From the NCBI GenBank assembly GCA_023412995.1, contig JAEZQS010000001.1:1-9482 (forward strand): a stretch of 9,482 bases of DNA. The letters are read 5' to 3'. Position numbers and translations under genes: made by a program. The DNA comes from Pseudomonadota bacterium. Lineage in GTDB: Bacteria > Pseudomonadota > Gammaproteobacteria > Xanthomonadales > Rhodanobacteraceae. The notes under the pieces were generated by a model. That model did no database searches. It saw only the letters and a program-made list of their open reading frames with translations, and was not told the origin of the DNA. This document shows, in pieces, positions 1 to 7,113 of the stretch (position 1 is its first letter; each line of letters begins with the position of its first letter).

Positions 1-1
1 G

Positions 2-937
2 GCGTGGCTCGACCGCCAGCTGGCGGCAGGGGCGCTGCGCACGTCGCGGGTCGAGTATTTTTCCGACACTCCCGACAAGCCTGCGCACCCGCAGGGCGAC
101 CCGGCTGCCGCAGCGCTCACCGCGCGCATCGGCGAACTGCTGCAGGGCGCGCGCCGGCACATCGTGATGGAAACTCCCTACCTCGTGTTGAGCCGGCGTG
201 CGCGGGCGCTGTTTGCCGGTCTGCACGACCGCACGCCGCGCGTGCGGGTCACCGTGTCCACCAACTCGCTGGCGGCCACCGACGCCTTCTACGTCTACGC
301 CCTGTCCTACAAGTACAAGAAGCTGTACCTCAAGCGCTACGGCTTCGAAATCCACGAGTTCAAGCCGTTCCCGGGCGACGCGGCGGCGTTCGTCGCCGGC
401 CACGAGCGGCTCGCCGGCAGCGGCAACGACGCGCCGCTGGACCGCTACGGCCGGGCGCCCCTGCTGCACCCGGGGCCGCGCATCGGCCTGCACGGCAAGT
501 CCATCGTCATCGACGATCGCGTCAGCCTGATCGGCTCGCACAACTTCGATCCGCGCTCGGACGGCTACAACACCGAGTCCGGCCTCATCATCCACGACCG
601 CGCCGTCGCGCTGCGCCTGCGCGAGGCGATCCTGCGCAATGCCGCGCCGCAGAACGCCTGGGTGATCGCGCCGCGACGCCAGCCCGCCCTCGTCGGCGGC
701 ATCAACAACCTGATCGGCGATCTCTCCACTGCCCTGCCGCTGTTCGACTTCTGGCCGTTCCGCTATGCCAGCAGCTTCCAGCTCAAGCCCGGCTGCGAGC
801 CGTCCCTTCCCGACGACCCCGGCTTCTACGCCTGCCATGTCGACGTCGGCGACTTCCCGGAGGTCGACCTGCCGCTGAAGTCGATCTACACCCGCATTGT
901 CACGGCGTTCGGGGCGGGGTTGGTGGGAATTCTGTGA
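2..937 (+). CDS. Phospholipase D / cardiolipin synthase C-like protein, 5'-truncated by window edge
   Basis: This reading frame is open from base 2 to a TGA at 935-937 and gives 311 residues with no start inside the window, so the N-terminal part lies upstream. A complete PLD-superfamily HKD motif is visible around residues 163-183 (LHGKSIVIDD, with H164, K166 and D171), followed by IGSHNFDPRS and an N-T-E-S-G stretch. This layout is typical of the second catalytic half of YmdC/ClsC-type cardiolipin synthases. The segment VSTNSLAATD near residues 84-93 also fits that group. The family exchanges or hydrolyses phosphodiester bonds of phospholipids at the inner membrane, and the first HKD motif should lie upstream of the window. 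About 75 residues follow the catalytic core and end in a hydrophobic tail (AFGAGLVGIL). An internal ATG at 166-168 is not a credible start because it would cut the domain. ClsC-like identity is a family-level call; the substrate is inferred. Confidence 0.85.
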   Translation, partial: AWLDRQLAAGALRTSRVEYFSDTPDKPAHPQGDPAAAALTARIGELLQGARRHIVMETPYLVLSRRARALFAGLHDRTPRVRVTVSTNSLAATDAFYVYALSYKYKKLYLKRYGFEIHEFKPFPGDAAAFVAGHERLAGSGNDAPLDRYGRAPLLHPGPRIGLHGKSIVIDDRVSLIGSHNFDPRSDGYNTESGLIIHDRAVALRLREAILRNAAPQNAWVIAPRRQPALVGGINNLIGDLSTALPLFDFWPFRYASSFQLKPGCEPSLPDDPGFYACHVDVGDFPEVDLPLKSIYTRIVTAFGAGLVGIL

Positions 938-986
938 GGGGCCAGGGGCCAGGGGCTGGGGGCTAGGGGCTCGGGGCTAGGGGCGT
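938..986 (+). repeat. Heptanucleotide tandem repeat GGGGCYN, seven copies
   Basis: The array begins at the first base after the PLD stop codon. Seven consecutive 7-base units run GGGGCCA, GGGGCCA, GGGGCTG, GGGGCTA, GGGGCTC, GGGGCTA, GGGGCGT, then fade into GGGCATT. Every unit keeps the GGGG tract, and variation is confined to the last three bases. The spacing of four-G runs by three bases meets the usual pattern for a G-quadruplex on the + strand, and it would also be present in the 3' end of the PLD transcript. Read on the other strand it is a CCCCTAG/CCCCTGG type repeat. It could serve as an mRNA 3'-end structure, or simply be a slippage-prone simple repeat. Confidence 0.85.
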
Positions 987-996
987 GGGCATTCGA

Positions 997-1026
997 TTGA
1001 CGTGAGGCACCGGGCGTCGCTAGTCT
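997..1026 (+). promoter_or_regulatory. Candidate sigma-70 promoter for the DUF1232 gene
   Basis: TTGACG at 997-1002 matches the -35 consensus at five of six positions. TAGTCT at 1021-1026, 18 bases further on, keeps the key A2 and T6 of the -10 element but matches only three of six overall. Transcription would begin near 1033, about 9 bases before the GGGGAG ribosome-binding site at 1042-1047. The location between the repeat array and the gene is sensible, but the weak -10 leaves this as a candidate. Confidence 0.4.
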
Positions 1027-1054
1027 CTCCGGTCGATTCCCGGGGAGTGTGACC

Positions 1055-1633
1055 ATGTCGCTCGCGATCACCATCGAGCTCGGCGATGCCGACCTCCAGC
1101 ACTTCATCGATGCCATGCATCACGCCCAGCAGGAAGCGAAGAACCTGTCGGCGCGCGAGATCACCGACGCCGCTTCCCGCCTGCTGGTGGAAGGCCACAA
1201 GACGACGCTGCCCAACTTCATTGCCGAGCGGCTGTCCAAGCTCGACAGCATGATCGCCATGGTGCACGACACCGGCTTCGCGCTGCCGCAGGAGGAATGC
1301 CAGCGCGTGCTCGCGTGCCTGGCCTATTTCGCCAATCCGCACGACATCATTCCCGACGGCGTGCCGGTGCTCGGCTTCCTCGACGATGCGATCATGATCG
1401 AACTGTGCGTGCGCGAGCTGCAGCACGAGATCGAGGCGTACGAGGATTTCGTCGTCTATCGCAACGACGAAGCGGCCCGCCGCGGCGTGGATCCGGCGGC
1501 GCTGGCGACCGAACGGTTGGAATGGGCCGAGGCGCGCCGCGTCGAGCTGATCGACCGCATGCGCCGCCGCCGCGGCCAGAGCTACCAGAGCAGCGCCGGC
1601 TGGCGTCCGACCCTGTTCTCCTTCGGCCGCTGA
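1055..1633 (+). CDS. DUF1232 (YkvA-type) domain protein
   Basis: The product is a 192-residue protein of unknown biochemical function. The DUF1232 signature lies at about residues 86-121 and reads LAYFANPHDIIPDGVPVLGF followed by LDDA. The conserved proline/aspartate pattern and the L-G-F-L-D-D core are characteristic of YkvA-like proteins. The N-terminal 85 residues are mixed helical sequence without a signal peptide, and the C-terminal 50 residues are charged and very basic near RMRRRRG. The hydrophobicity of the DUF1232 core could let it associate with the membrane, but no clear transmembrane helix is present. ATG 1055 is chosen because GGGGAG at 1042-1047 is 7 bases upstream. An in-frame GTG at 1049 lies too close to that site. 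The gene is convergent with the RDD gene, 75 bases away. Confidence 0.85.
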   Translation: MSLAITIELGDADLQHFIDAMHHAQQEAKNLSAREITDAASRLLVEGHKTTLPNFIAERLSKLDSMIAMVHDTGFALPQEECQRVLACLAYFANPHDIIPDGVPVLGFLDDAIMIELCVRELQHEIEAYEDFVVYRNDEAARRGVDPAALATERLEWAEARRVELIDRMRRRRGQSYQSSAGWRPTLFSFGR

Positions 1634-1693
1634 GGCACCTTCGCCCTCCATAGCTCCGTGCGTTTCGTGTCGAAGACCTGAAACCCTGCCGCC

Positions 1694-1708
1694 CCGCCCA
1701 ACGGGCGG
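1694..1708. terminator. Short GC hairpin between convergent genes
   Basis: CCGCCC (1694-1699) and GGGCGG (1703-1708) form a perfect 6-bp stem with a 3-base AAC loop. The hairpin directly abuts the stop codon of the minus-strand RDD gene and lies 60 bases after the DUF1232 stop. No long T-tract follows on either strand; the minus strand has only TTT a little further on. It may mark the 3' end of one or both convergent transcripts, but classical intrinsic termination is not well supported. Confidence 0.35.
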
Positions 1709-2848
1709 TCAGAAGCCCTGCGCGCCCCGCAGGCTGCTGCTGACCAGGTTGCCGAGCATGGCGAACGCGGCGAACATGCCGGCGATCGCCAGCAGGCCGA
1801 GGCCGATGAAGAGGATGTTGAGCACCCAGCCGTACCACGGCATCGGCGGGCGCACCGTTGGCAGTGGCCGGCCGGGGGCGACATCGGCGAACACCACCAG
1901 GGTGCCGGCCATCATGTCGTGCAGTGCCTGCTTGCGGGCGGTGAAGCCGGCCATCAGGTAGCCGATGCCGAGGATCAGGTTGGAAACGATCTTGGCGAAC
2001 CAGCGGCCGCTGGCCTTGCCGAAGCCGATGCGGTTGCCGGCGTCATCGACCACCTTGATGCCGAGCGCCAGCTTGCCTGGCGTGGCCTGCAGGGCGCTGC
2101 TCTCGAACAGGGCGTAATACAGCCACTGGCCGACGAACAGCAGCACCGACACCAGCACGAGGGTGCCCATGGCCGCCGCGATGGCGTTGCTGTCGGTCAT
2201 GCCGCTGCCGATGGCCCCGAGTCCGACCGCCGCCTGCACCACCGCGCTCACCACGCCGAGCAGCAGGCCATCGACCAGCATGGCCGCGCAGCGGCGCCAG
2301 AAGCCGGCGTGGATCGCCTCGCCGGGCGGCAGGCTGTCGCCGTCGAACGTGTCCGCCGGCAGTTGCGCCATGTCGTTCGCCGGCGCGACGACCGCCACCT
2401 CCGCCACCGGGGCCGCGTCCGGTTCTGGCGCCGGCGGCGGCACCACCTCGCGGCTCGCGGGATCTATCCACGGCTTCCAGGTGTTCGAACCCACCTCGGC
2501 CACGGTGATGTCGTCCGGCCACAGGCCGTGCGCGATGCGTTCCTCGACGAACACGCGCGGCACCGGGCCGCGCGGCGCGCCTTCCAGCAGCACGAACAGC
2601 GCGGGACGGCCATCGGGCGCGCACAACTGCGTCTCGGCGCCGGTCGCGGCGGCCCCGGCCTGCAGCGTCTGCAGCTTGCCGAGGTCGTCGTCCTGCTTGA
2701 TGGCGAGCGGTGCACGCGCCAGCAGTTGCGTCGCCAGCCGCTCCGGTTCCATGCGGAAGTAGGCGGCGAGCGCCGGCCACACCGTTTCGGGCGAGTGGCC
2801 CGGCAGCACGTCGCCGGTCAGCACGAGTGCGTAACTGCTTTCCTTCAT
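1709..2848 (-). CDS. RDD family membrane protein with N-terminal soluble domains
   Basis: The product is a 379-residue protein with three regions. Residues 1-76 (LVLTGDVLPGHSPETVWPAL, then FRMEPERLA and IKQDDDLGKLQ) resemble a small N-terminal module seen ahead of membrane domains in gammaproteobacterial proteins. Residues 91-128 (GPVPRVFVEERIAHGLWPDD, ending in W-K-P-W) resemble a GYF_2/DUF4339 peptide-binding domain. A proline/alanine-rich linker follows. The RDD domain spans about 181-322, with FWRRCAAMLVDG at its first helix and the ATPGKLALGIKVVD motif near 255-268. A further hydrophobic helix lies near 337-368. The RDD function is not settled; transport roles have been proposed for some members. 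ATG 2848 is chosen because a GGGGGGAGGGAG purine-rich ribosome-binding stretch lies just upstream, and sequence further upstream in this frame overlaps the thiolase gene. The thiolase stop is 38 bases upstream, so co-transcription is likely. Confidence 0.88.
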   Translation of the reverse strand: MKESSYALVLTGDVLPGHSPETVWPALAAYFRMEPERLATQLLARAPLAIKQDDDLGKLQTLQAGAAATGAETQLCAPDGRPALFVLLEGAPRGPVPRVFVEERIAHGLWPDDITVAEVGSNTWKPWIDPASREVVPPPAPEPDAAPVAEVAVVAPANDMAQLPADTFDGDSLPPGEAIHAGFWRRCAAMLVDGLLLGVVSAVVQAAVGLGAIGSGMTDSNAIAAAMGTLVLVSVLLFVGQWLYYALFESSALQATPGKLALGIKVVDDAGNRIGFGKASGRWFAKIVSNLILGIGYLMAGFTARKQALHDMMAGTLVVFADVAPGRPLPTVRPPMPWYGWVLNILFIGLGLLAIAGMFAAFAMLGNLVSSSLRGAQGF

Positions 2849-2886
2849 GGCTCCCTCCCCCCGGAGTGCATCGGCCGCGCCGCTGC

Positions 2887-4161
2887 CTATGGCCGTTCGA
2901 GTATTGCGGTGACGCCCATGCCGCCGGCCGTGCAGATCGACACCAGTCCGCGGCCGGAGCCCTTTTCTTCCAGCATCTTCGCCAGGGTGGCGACGATGCG
3001 CGCGCCCGTCGCCGCGAACGGATGGCCGGTGGCGAGGCTCGAACCGTTGACGTTGATGCGGGCCGGGTCGATCGCACCGAGCGGCGCGGCCAGGCCGAGA
3101 CGGTCGCGGCAGTAGTCGGCCGATTCCCATGCCCGCAGCGTGCACAGCACCTGCGCGGCAAACGCCTCGTGGATCTCGTAGAAGTCGAAGTCCTGCAGCG
3201 TGAGGCCTGCCTCTGCCAGCATCCGCGGCACCGCGACGGTCGGCGCCATCAGCAGGCCCTCGCCATGCAGGTAGTCCACCGCGGCGACGCGTGCGTGGGT
3301 GAGGTAGGCCTGCACGCGCAGTCCGCGCGCGGCCGCCCATTCGTCGCTGGCGATGAGCACCGCCGCGCTGCCGTCGGAGAGCGCGCTGGAATTGCCCGCG
3401 GTCAGCGTGCCATGGCCGGAGCTGCGGTCGAACGCCGGCTTCAGCGCCGCGAGCTTCTCCATCGACGTGTCGGGCCGCAGCACGTTGTCGCGCTGCACGC
3501 CGCGGAAGGGCACCACCAGGTCGTCGAAGAAGCCGCGCGCATAGGCGGCAGCGAGCTTGTGGTGGCTTTCCAGCGCCCACGCATCCTGCGCCTCGCGCGG
3601 GATGTGCCACTCGCGCGCCATCATCTCGCAGTGCTCGCCCATCGACTTGCCGGTGCGCGGTTCCGCCACGCCGGGGAAGGAAGGCTTGAGCTCGGCGAAC
3701 GAAAAGCCGCGCACGGCGCTCTCGACCTTGTCGAGCGGCGCCTTGGCGCGGTTCATGGCGAGCAGCCGCTGCTGCAGCGCGCGCGAATAGACGATCGGCA
3801 CGTCGCTGGTGGTATCGCTGCCACCGGCGATGCCGGCCTCGATCTGGCCGGCGGCGATCTTGTTGGCGATCAGGATGGCGTTGTCGAGCGAGGTGCCGCA
3901 GGCGCGCGCGGTGGTGATGCCGGGCGTGGTCTGCGCCAGGCCGGAAGACAGCGTCGCCTCGCGCGCGATGTTCCAGTCGCCGGCGTGGCGGATGACCGCG
4001 CCGAACGCCACTTCACCGAGTTCGACCCCGTGCAGGCCGTAGCGCTCCACCAGCGAGCCCAGCGTCTTCACCGCCATGCCGAAGTTGCCGATGTCGGCGT
4101 ATGCGGTGTTGTTGCGGCAGAAGGGGATGCGGATGCCGCCGATGATGCCTGCGCGTTTCAA
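2887..4161 (-). CDS. Thiolase, FadI-like acetyl-CoA acyltransferase
   Basis: This is a thiolase that would cleave 3-ketoacyl-CoA with CoA, or run the reverse condensation, in the cytoplasm. In the 433-residue numbering from the longest start, the nucleophile cysteine is in ARACGTSLDN (about C97). The usual NEAFA position reads EIHEAFAAQ (about 338-344), GHPFAATGAR (about 388) supplies the second histidine, and CTAGGMGV (about 418) supplies the acid/base cysteine. NIAREATLSSGL and the GIAGGSDT segment resemble E. coli FadI more than FadA, and full length is close to FadI's. No FadJ partner is visible in the window. The start is uncertain: TTG 4161 has GGAG at 4174-4171 with 9-base spacing, while GTG 4188 is the longest option but has no clear ribosome-binding site, and GTG 4167 is too close to GGAG. 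The stop is TAG at 2889-2887. The gene lies between the methyltransferase and RDD genes on the same strand. Confidence 0.88.
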   Translation of the reverse strand: MKRAGIIGGIRIPFCRNNTAYADIGNFGMAVKTLGSLVERYGLHGVELGEVAFGAVIRHAGDWNIAREATLSSGLAQTTPGITTARACGTSLDNAILIANKIAAGQIEAGIAGGSDTTSDVPIVYSRALQQRLLAMNRAKAPLDKVESAVRGFSFAELKPSFPGVAEPRTGKSMGEHCEMMAREWHIPREAQDAWALESHHKLAAAYARGFFDDLVVPFRGVQRDNVLRPDTSMEKLAALKPAFDRSSGHGTLTAGNSSALSDGSAAVLIASDEWAAARGLRVQAYLTHARVAAVDYLHGEGLLMAPTVAVPRMLAEAGLTLQDFDFYEIHEAFAAQVLCTLRAWESADYCRDRLGLAAPLGAIDPARINVNGSSLATGHPFAATGARIVATLAKMLEEKGSGRGLVSICTAGGMGVTAILERP

Positions 4162-4206
4162 CGTCACGATCTCCGTTTGCCCGAGCACGTGCCAGCGGGG
4201 ACTTTC

Positions 4207-5172
4207 CTATTGTATGCCGGCCTGCGCCGGCGCGCCGCCGTCGGCCAGTGCGGCAGGCAATTCGCCCCAGTGCTCCGCGTTGTGCTGCCACAAGGCGCGG
4301 TACCAGGCGCGGAACATGGCGATCTCCTCGCCGCGCGACTCGTCGCGCAAGGCGTCGAGCATGGCTTGCGGCGGCAGCCCCTCGCCGGTGACGCGGATCA
4401 TCGCGTCGAACAGCTCCGTCCACAGCGGCGTATAGGCAATCCGCGCCGCCTGCGCGGCGAGGCGCGCGCGTTCGGCGCCGGCATCGCGGTTGCCGCCCGG
4501 CTTCATGGCGACCGCCTGCACCCACGGCGAGCCGGTGTAGGCCTGCAGCAGGTCCAGCCCGCTGCGACGCGCGAAGAGTTCCACTTCCTGCGGAGTCGAG
4601 AACTGGTTGCGGGCGACGTCCTTGCGCTGCGACGGATCGGCGCCGCGGTACTGCCCCACTTCCAGCGCGAAGCGGCGCCAGCCGACGTCGTGCGCGAGGT
4701 TCCAGGTGTCGAAGAACAGCAGGCCGCCGGGCTTCAGCACGCGCGCGAGTTCCTCCAGGTAGAGCAGGAAGTCTTCCTTGTCCATGTGGATGAACACGGC
4801 CACGCAATAGGCCTTGTCGAAGCTGGCATCCGGCAGCGCGCGCAGGCTGCTGTCGCGCAGCTCGGTCAGGCCGACATTGGCGCGGCCCTGCAGCCGCTCG
4901 CGGGCGACACCGAGCATGTTGGCGGAGATGTCGGCGCCTTCCCAGTGCGCCACCTTCGGCGCCAGCTCGCGGCCGATGCGCCCGACGCCACAGCCCAGCT
5001 CCAGCACGCGGTCGCCGGGCTCGAGCGCCAGCGCCGCCTCGACCTGGCGCGCGGTGTAGGCGCCGGTCAGGCGGGCGACTTCCTCGTTCGCGCTGCCATC
5101 GACCGCGATCAACGCACCCGTGGTCGTGGTCGCCTTGCGGTCCCAGAACGCCTTGTAGCTGGTTGGATCCAT
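4207..5172 (-). CDS. Class I SAM-dependent methyltransferase
   Basis: The product is a 321-residue predicted cytoplasmic methyltransferase. SAM-binding motif I is VLELGCGVGRIG at residues 56-67. The acidic ribose-contacting residue is probably D81 in EGADISANML, a post-I region contains RDSSLRALPDASFDKAYC, and the conserved strand after LKPGG reads LLFFDTW. The fold is therefore a standard Rossmann methyltransferase of the Methyltransf_11/25 type. The substrate cannot be read from the sequence. The C-terminal 155 residues extend well beyond the core and are mostly helical; I do not recognise them. ATG 5172 is preferred because it gives a normal N-terminus (MDPTSYKAFWDRKA). A TTG at 5241 in the same frame would overlap the acetyltransferase gene. 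No clear Shine-Dalgarno sequence precedes ATG 5172, which is unusual among its neighbours. The acetyltransferase stop lies 55 bases upstream on the same strand. Confidence 0.87.
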   Translation of the reverse strand: MDPTSYKAFWDRKATTTTGALIAVDGSANEEVARLTGAYTARQVEAALALEPGDRVLELGCGVGRIGRELAPKVAHWEGADISANMLGVARERLQGRANVGLTELRDSSLRALPDASFDKAYCVAVFIHMDKEDFLLYLEELARVLKPGGLLFFDTWNLAHDVGWRRFALEVGQYRGADPSQRKDVARNQFSTPQEVELFARRSGLDLLQAYTGSPWVQAVAMKPGGNRDAGAERARLAAQAARIAYTPLWTELFDAMIRVTGEGLPPQAMLDALRDESRGEEIAMFRAWYRALWQHNAEHWGELPAALADGGAPAQAGIQ

Positions 5173-5227
5173 GTGGGGTTTGCCAGGGATTCTCAGGACC
5201 GGCGATGGTACACGCAGGACGCCGGAT

Positions 5228-5701
5228 TCAGGTCGGTGCAACCGTGCCGAAGGCGTTCTCCATCAGCCGATACGGCGCCTCGCCCATGCCGAAGGCGCGA
5301 TAGGTCGCCTGCGCCGCGCGGTTGTCCGCCTCGACGTACAGGCGCAGCCCGACCACTCCGCCGGCCGCGCGTGCGCGACGCGCCACTTCGGCATGGAGCG
5401 CGCGGAACACGCCGCGCCGGCGCGCGCCGGGCACCACGTACACGCTCTGCAGCCACCACCAGTCGCCATTGCGCCAGTCGCTCCATTCGGTGGTGACGAG
5501 CAGGCAGCCGACCGGTTCGCCGGCGAGCCACGCGACCAGGTAGAAGCCGCGGCCGGGCTGCTCGAACACGCCGGCGATGCCACGCGCGAGCACGTCGCGC
5601 GGCAACTGCTTGCCCTCGGTTTCGGTGGCCATCGCGGCGTTGCAGTCGACCAGGAAACCGGCGTCGGCCGGTCGGGCATCGCGGATTTCGAGGATGGGCA
5701 T
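5228..5701 (-). CDS. GNAT family N-acetyltransferase
   Basis: The product is a 157-residue single-domain acetyltransferase that would move an acetyl group from acetyl-CoA to an amine on an unknown acceptor. The start IRDARPADAGFL is typical of the first GNAT strand and helix. Motif A reads LQSVYVVPGARRRGVFRAL at about residues 84-102, with the R-x-x-G-x-F pyrophosphate-binding loop at 94-99. Motif B reads LYVEADNRAAQATYRAFGM at about 121-139, with the expected N-x-x-A and Y. A run of tryptophans (WSDWRNGDWWW, residues 73-83) sits just before motif A and may line the acceptor pocket. ATG 5701 starts 8 bases after the ntrC stop codon, so translation may be coupled to ntrC. Only a weak GAGA-type ribosome-binding site lies ahead of it. 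The family call is firm; the substrate is unknown. Confidence 0.88.
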   Translation of the reverse strand: MPILEIRDARPADAGFLVDCNAAMATETEGKQLPRDVLARGIAGVFEQPGRGFYLVAWLAGEPVGCLLVTTEWSDWRNGDWWWLQSVYVVPGARRRGVFRALHAEVARRARAAGGVVGLRLYVEADNRAAQATYRAFGMGEAPYRLMENAFGTVAPT

Positions 5702-5709
5702 GGCGGTTC

Positions 5710-7113
5710 TCAGGTGCGGCGCGTGCGCGAGCTGCCGAGCTTGCGCGTGAGTGTGTTGCGGCCGAGGCCGAGGGCGCGCGCGGCGTCCTGGCGATGGCCG
5801 CCATGGGCGGCGAGCGCGGCGTCCAGCAGCACGCGATCCAGTTCACCGACGGCACGGGCATGCAGGCCGGACTCGCCGGCGGCCAGCGCCGCTTCGGCCC
5901 AGCCGCGCAGTGCGCCGGTCCAGGCCGGCCCGTCGTCGCCACGCGTCGCGGCGGTCGCCTGCAGCCCGGCCGGCAGATCGGCGAGGGTGATTTCCTGTCC
6001 CGGCGCGAGTACCGCCAGGCGCCGGCACAGGTTCTCCAGCTGGCGCACGTTGCCCGGCCACGGCGCGCGCTCCAGCACGGCCAGCGCCGCCGGCGCAAAC
6101 CGCTTCGGTGCGCCGCCGCCGAGGTGCGCGGCGGCGCGCAGGAAATGGCTGGCCAGCAGCGGGATGTCGCTGCTGCGCTCGCGCAGGGCCGGAACGTGCA
6201 GGCGCACCACGTCGAGCCGATGCAGCAGGTCGGCGCGGAACTCGCCGCGTTCCACGCGCGCGTCGAGATCCTGGTGGGTGGCGGCAATGATGCGAACGTC
6301 CGCGCGCACCAGCTCGCGCCCGCCCACGCGGTAGAACTCGCCCGCCGCGAGCACGCGCAGCAGGCGGGTCTGCAGTGCCAGCGGCATGTCGCCGATCTCG
6401 TCGAGGAACAGCGTTCCCCCCGCGGCCTGTTCGAACCGCCCGGCGTGCCGCCGCACGGCGCCGGTGAAGGCGCCCGCCTCGTGGCCGAAGAGTTCGGATT
6501 CCAGCAGTTCCGGCGGGATGGCGGCGGTGTTGAGCGCGACGAACGGGCGCGCGGCCCGCGCGCTTTCCCGGTGCAGCGCCTGGGCGACCAGTTCCTTGCC
6601 GGTGCCGGTCTCGCCCGTCACCAGCACGCCGAGGCCACTGGCAGCGACGCGGCCGATGGCGCGGAACAGTTCGCGCATCGGCGCGCTGTGGCCGAGCAGC
6701 GCCGGTTCCGGCGTCGAGGCGGGTGCCGGCGCCTGCACGGTCGCGGCACCGGCCGCCAGTGCCCGCCGCGCGGCGGCGCCCGCCAGATCGAGGTCGAACG
6801 GCTTGGGAAGGTAGTCGAAGGCCCCCAGCCGGTAGGCTGCCGCGGTCGACGCGACGTCGGTATAGGCGCTCATCACGATCGTCGCCGGCATCGGCTCCGC
6901 GGCGCGCAGGCGTTCCAGCAGCTTGAGCCCGCTCGGCCCCGGCATGCGCACGTCGGTGAACACCAGCGCGGGCGTCGAACGCGCGAGCGCGTCGATGGCG
7001 CCCGCGGCGTCGGCGAATTCGCGCGGCGTCCAGCCCGCCTCGCGCAGGGCCGCCGCCAGCACCACGCGCACGGCGCGGTCGTCATCGACGATCCAGATTT
7101 CCCGCGCGCTCAT
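5710..7113 (-). CDS. ntrC: Nitrogen regulator NtrC, sigma-54-dependent response regulator
   Basis: The product is a 467-residue three-domain activator of sigma-54 RNA polymerase. The receiver domain spans residues 1-120, with the acidic cluster DDD at 10-12, phospho-acceptor D54 in FTDVRMPG, and K104 in YLPKPFD. The AAA+ domain starts near residue 140: Walker A is GETGTGKE at 167-174, the sigma-54-contacting loop GAFTGA is at 214-219, and Walker B GGTLFLDEIG is at 232-241. The WPGNVRQLEN motif is at about 352-361. The C-terminus carries a Fis-type helix-turn-helix near 436-460 (HRQDAARALGLGRNTLTRKL). Its length matches NtrC of enteric bacteria (about 470). Identity as NtrC, not another NtrC-family regulator, is supported by the adjacent NtrB-type kinase and the NtrC operator upstream. 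ATG 7113 overlaps the ntrB stop as ATGA, and a GAGG lies 7 bases upstream. Longer upstream extension is unlikely. Confidence 0.93.
   Translation of the reverse strand: MSAREIWIVDDDRAVRVVLAAALREAGWTPREFADAAGAIDALARSTPALVFTDVRMPGPSGLKLLERLRAAEPMPATIVMSAYTDVASTAAAYRLGAFDYLPKPFDLDLAGAAARRALAAGAATVQAPAPASTPEPALLGHSAPMRELFRAIGRVAASGLGVLVTGETGTGKELVAQALHRESARAARPFVALNTAAIPPELLESELFGHEAGAFTGAVRRHAGRFEQAAGGTLFLDEIGDMPLALQTRLLRVLAAGEFYRVGGRELVRADVRIIAATHQDLDARVERGEFRADLLHRLDVVRLHVPALRERSSDIPLLASHFLRAAAHLGGGAPKRFAPAALAVLERAPWPGNVRQLENLCRRLAVLAPGQEITLADLPAGLQATAATRGDDGPAWTGALRGWAEAALAAGESGLHARAVGELDRVLLDAALAAHGGHRQDAARALGLGRNTLTRKLGSSRTRRT

Noticed and set aside
2849..3610. N-terminal extension of the RDD protein to 3610
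   Set aside because: The extension lies wholly inside the thiolase gene in another frame and has no homology-like features. The purine-rich ribosome-binding stretch just before ATG 2848 sets the start.
2710..5496. Very long plus-strand open frame (about 928 codons) opposite the RDD start, thiolase, methyltransferase and GNAT genes
   Set aside because: It is antisense to genes with clear catalytic motifs. Its translation is arginine-, alanine- and histidine-rich low-complexity sequence without recognisable domains, as expected from the stop-poor complementary strand of GC-rich genes.
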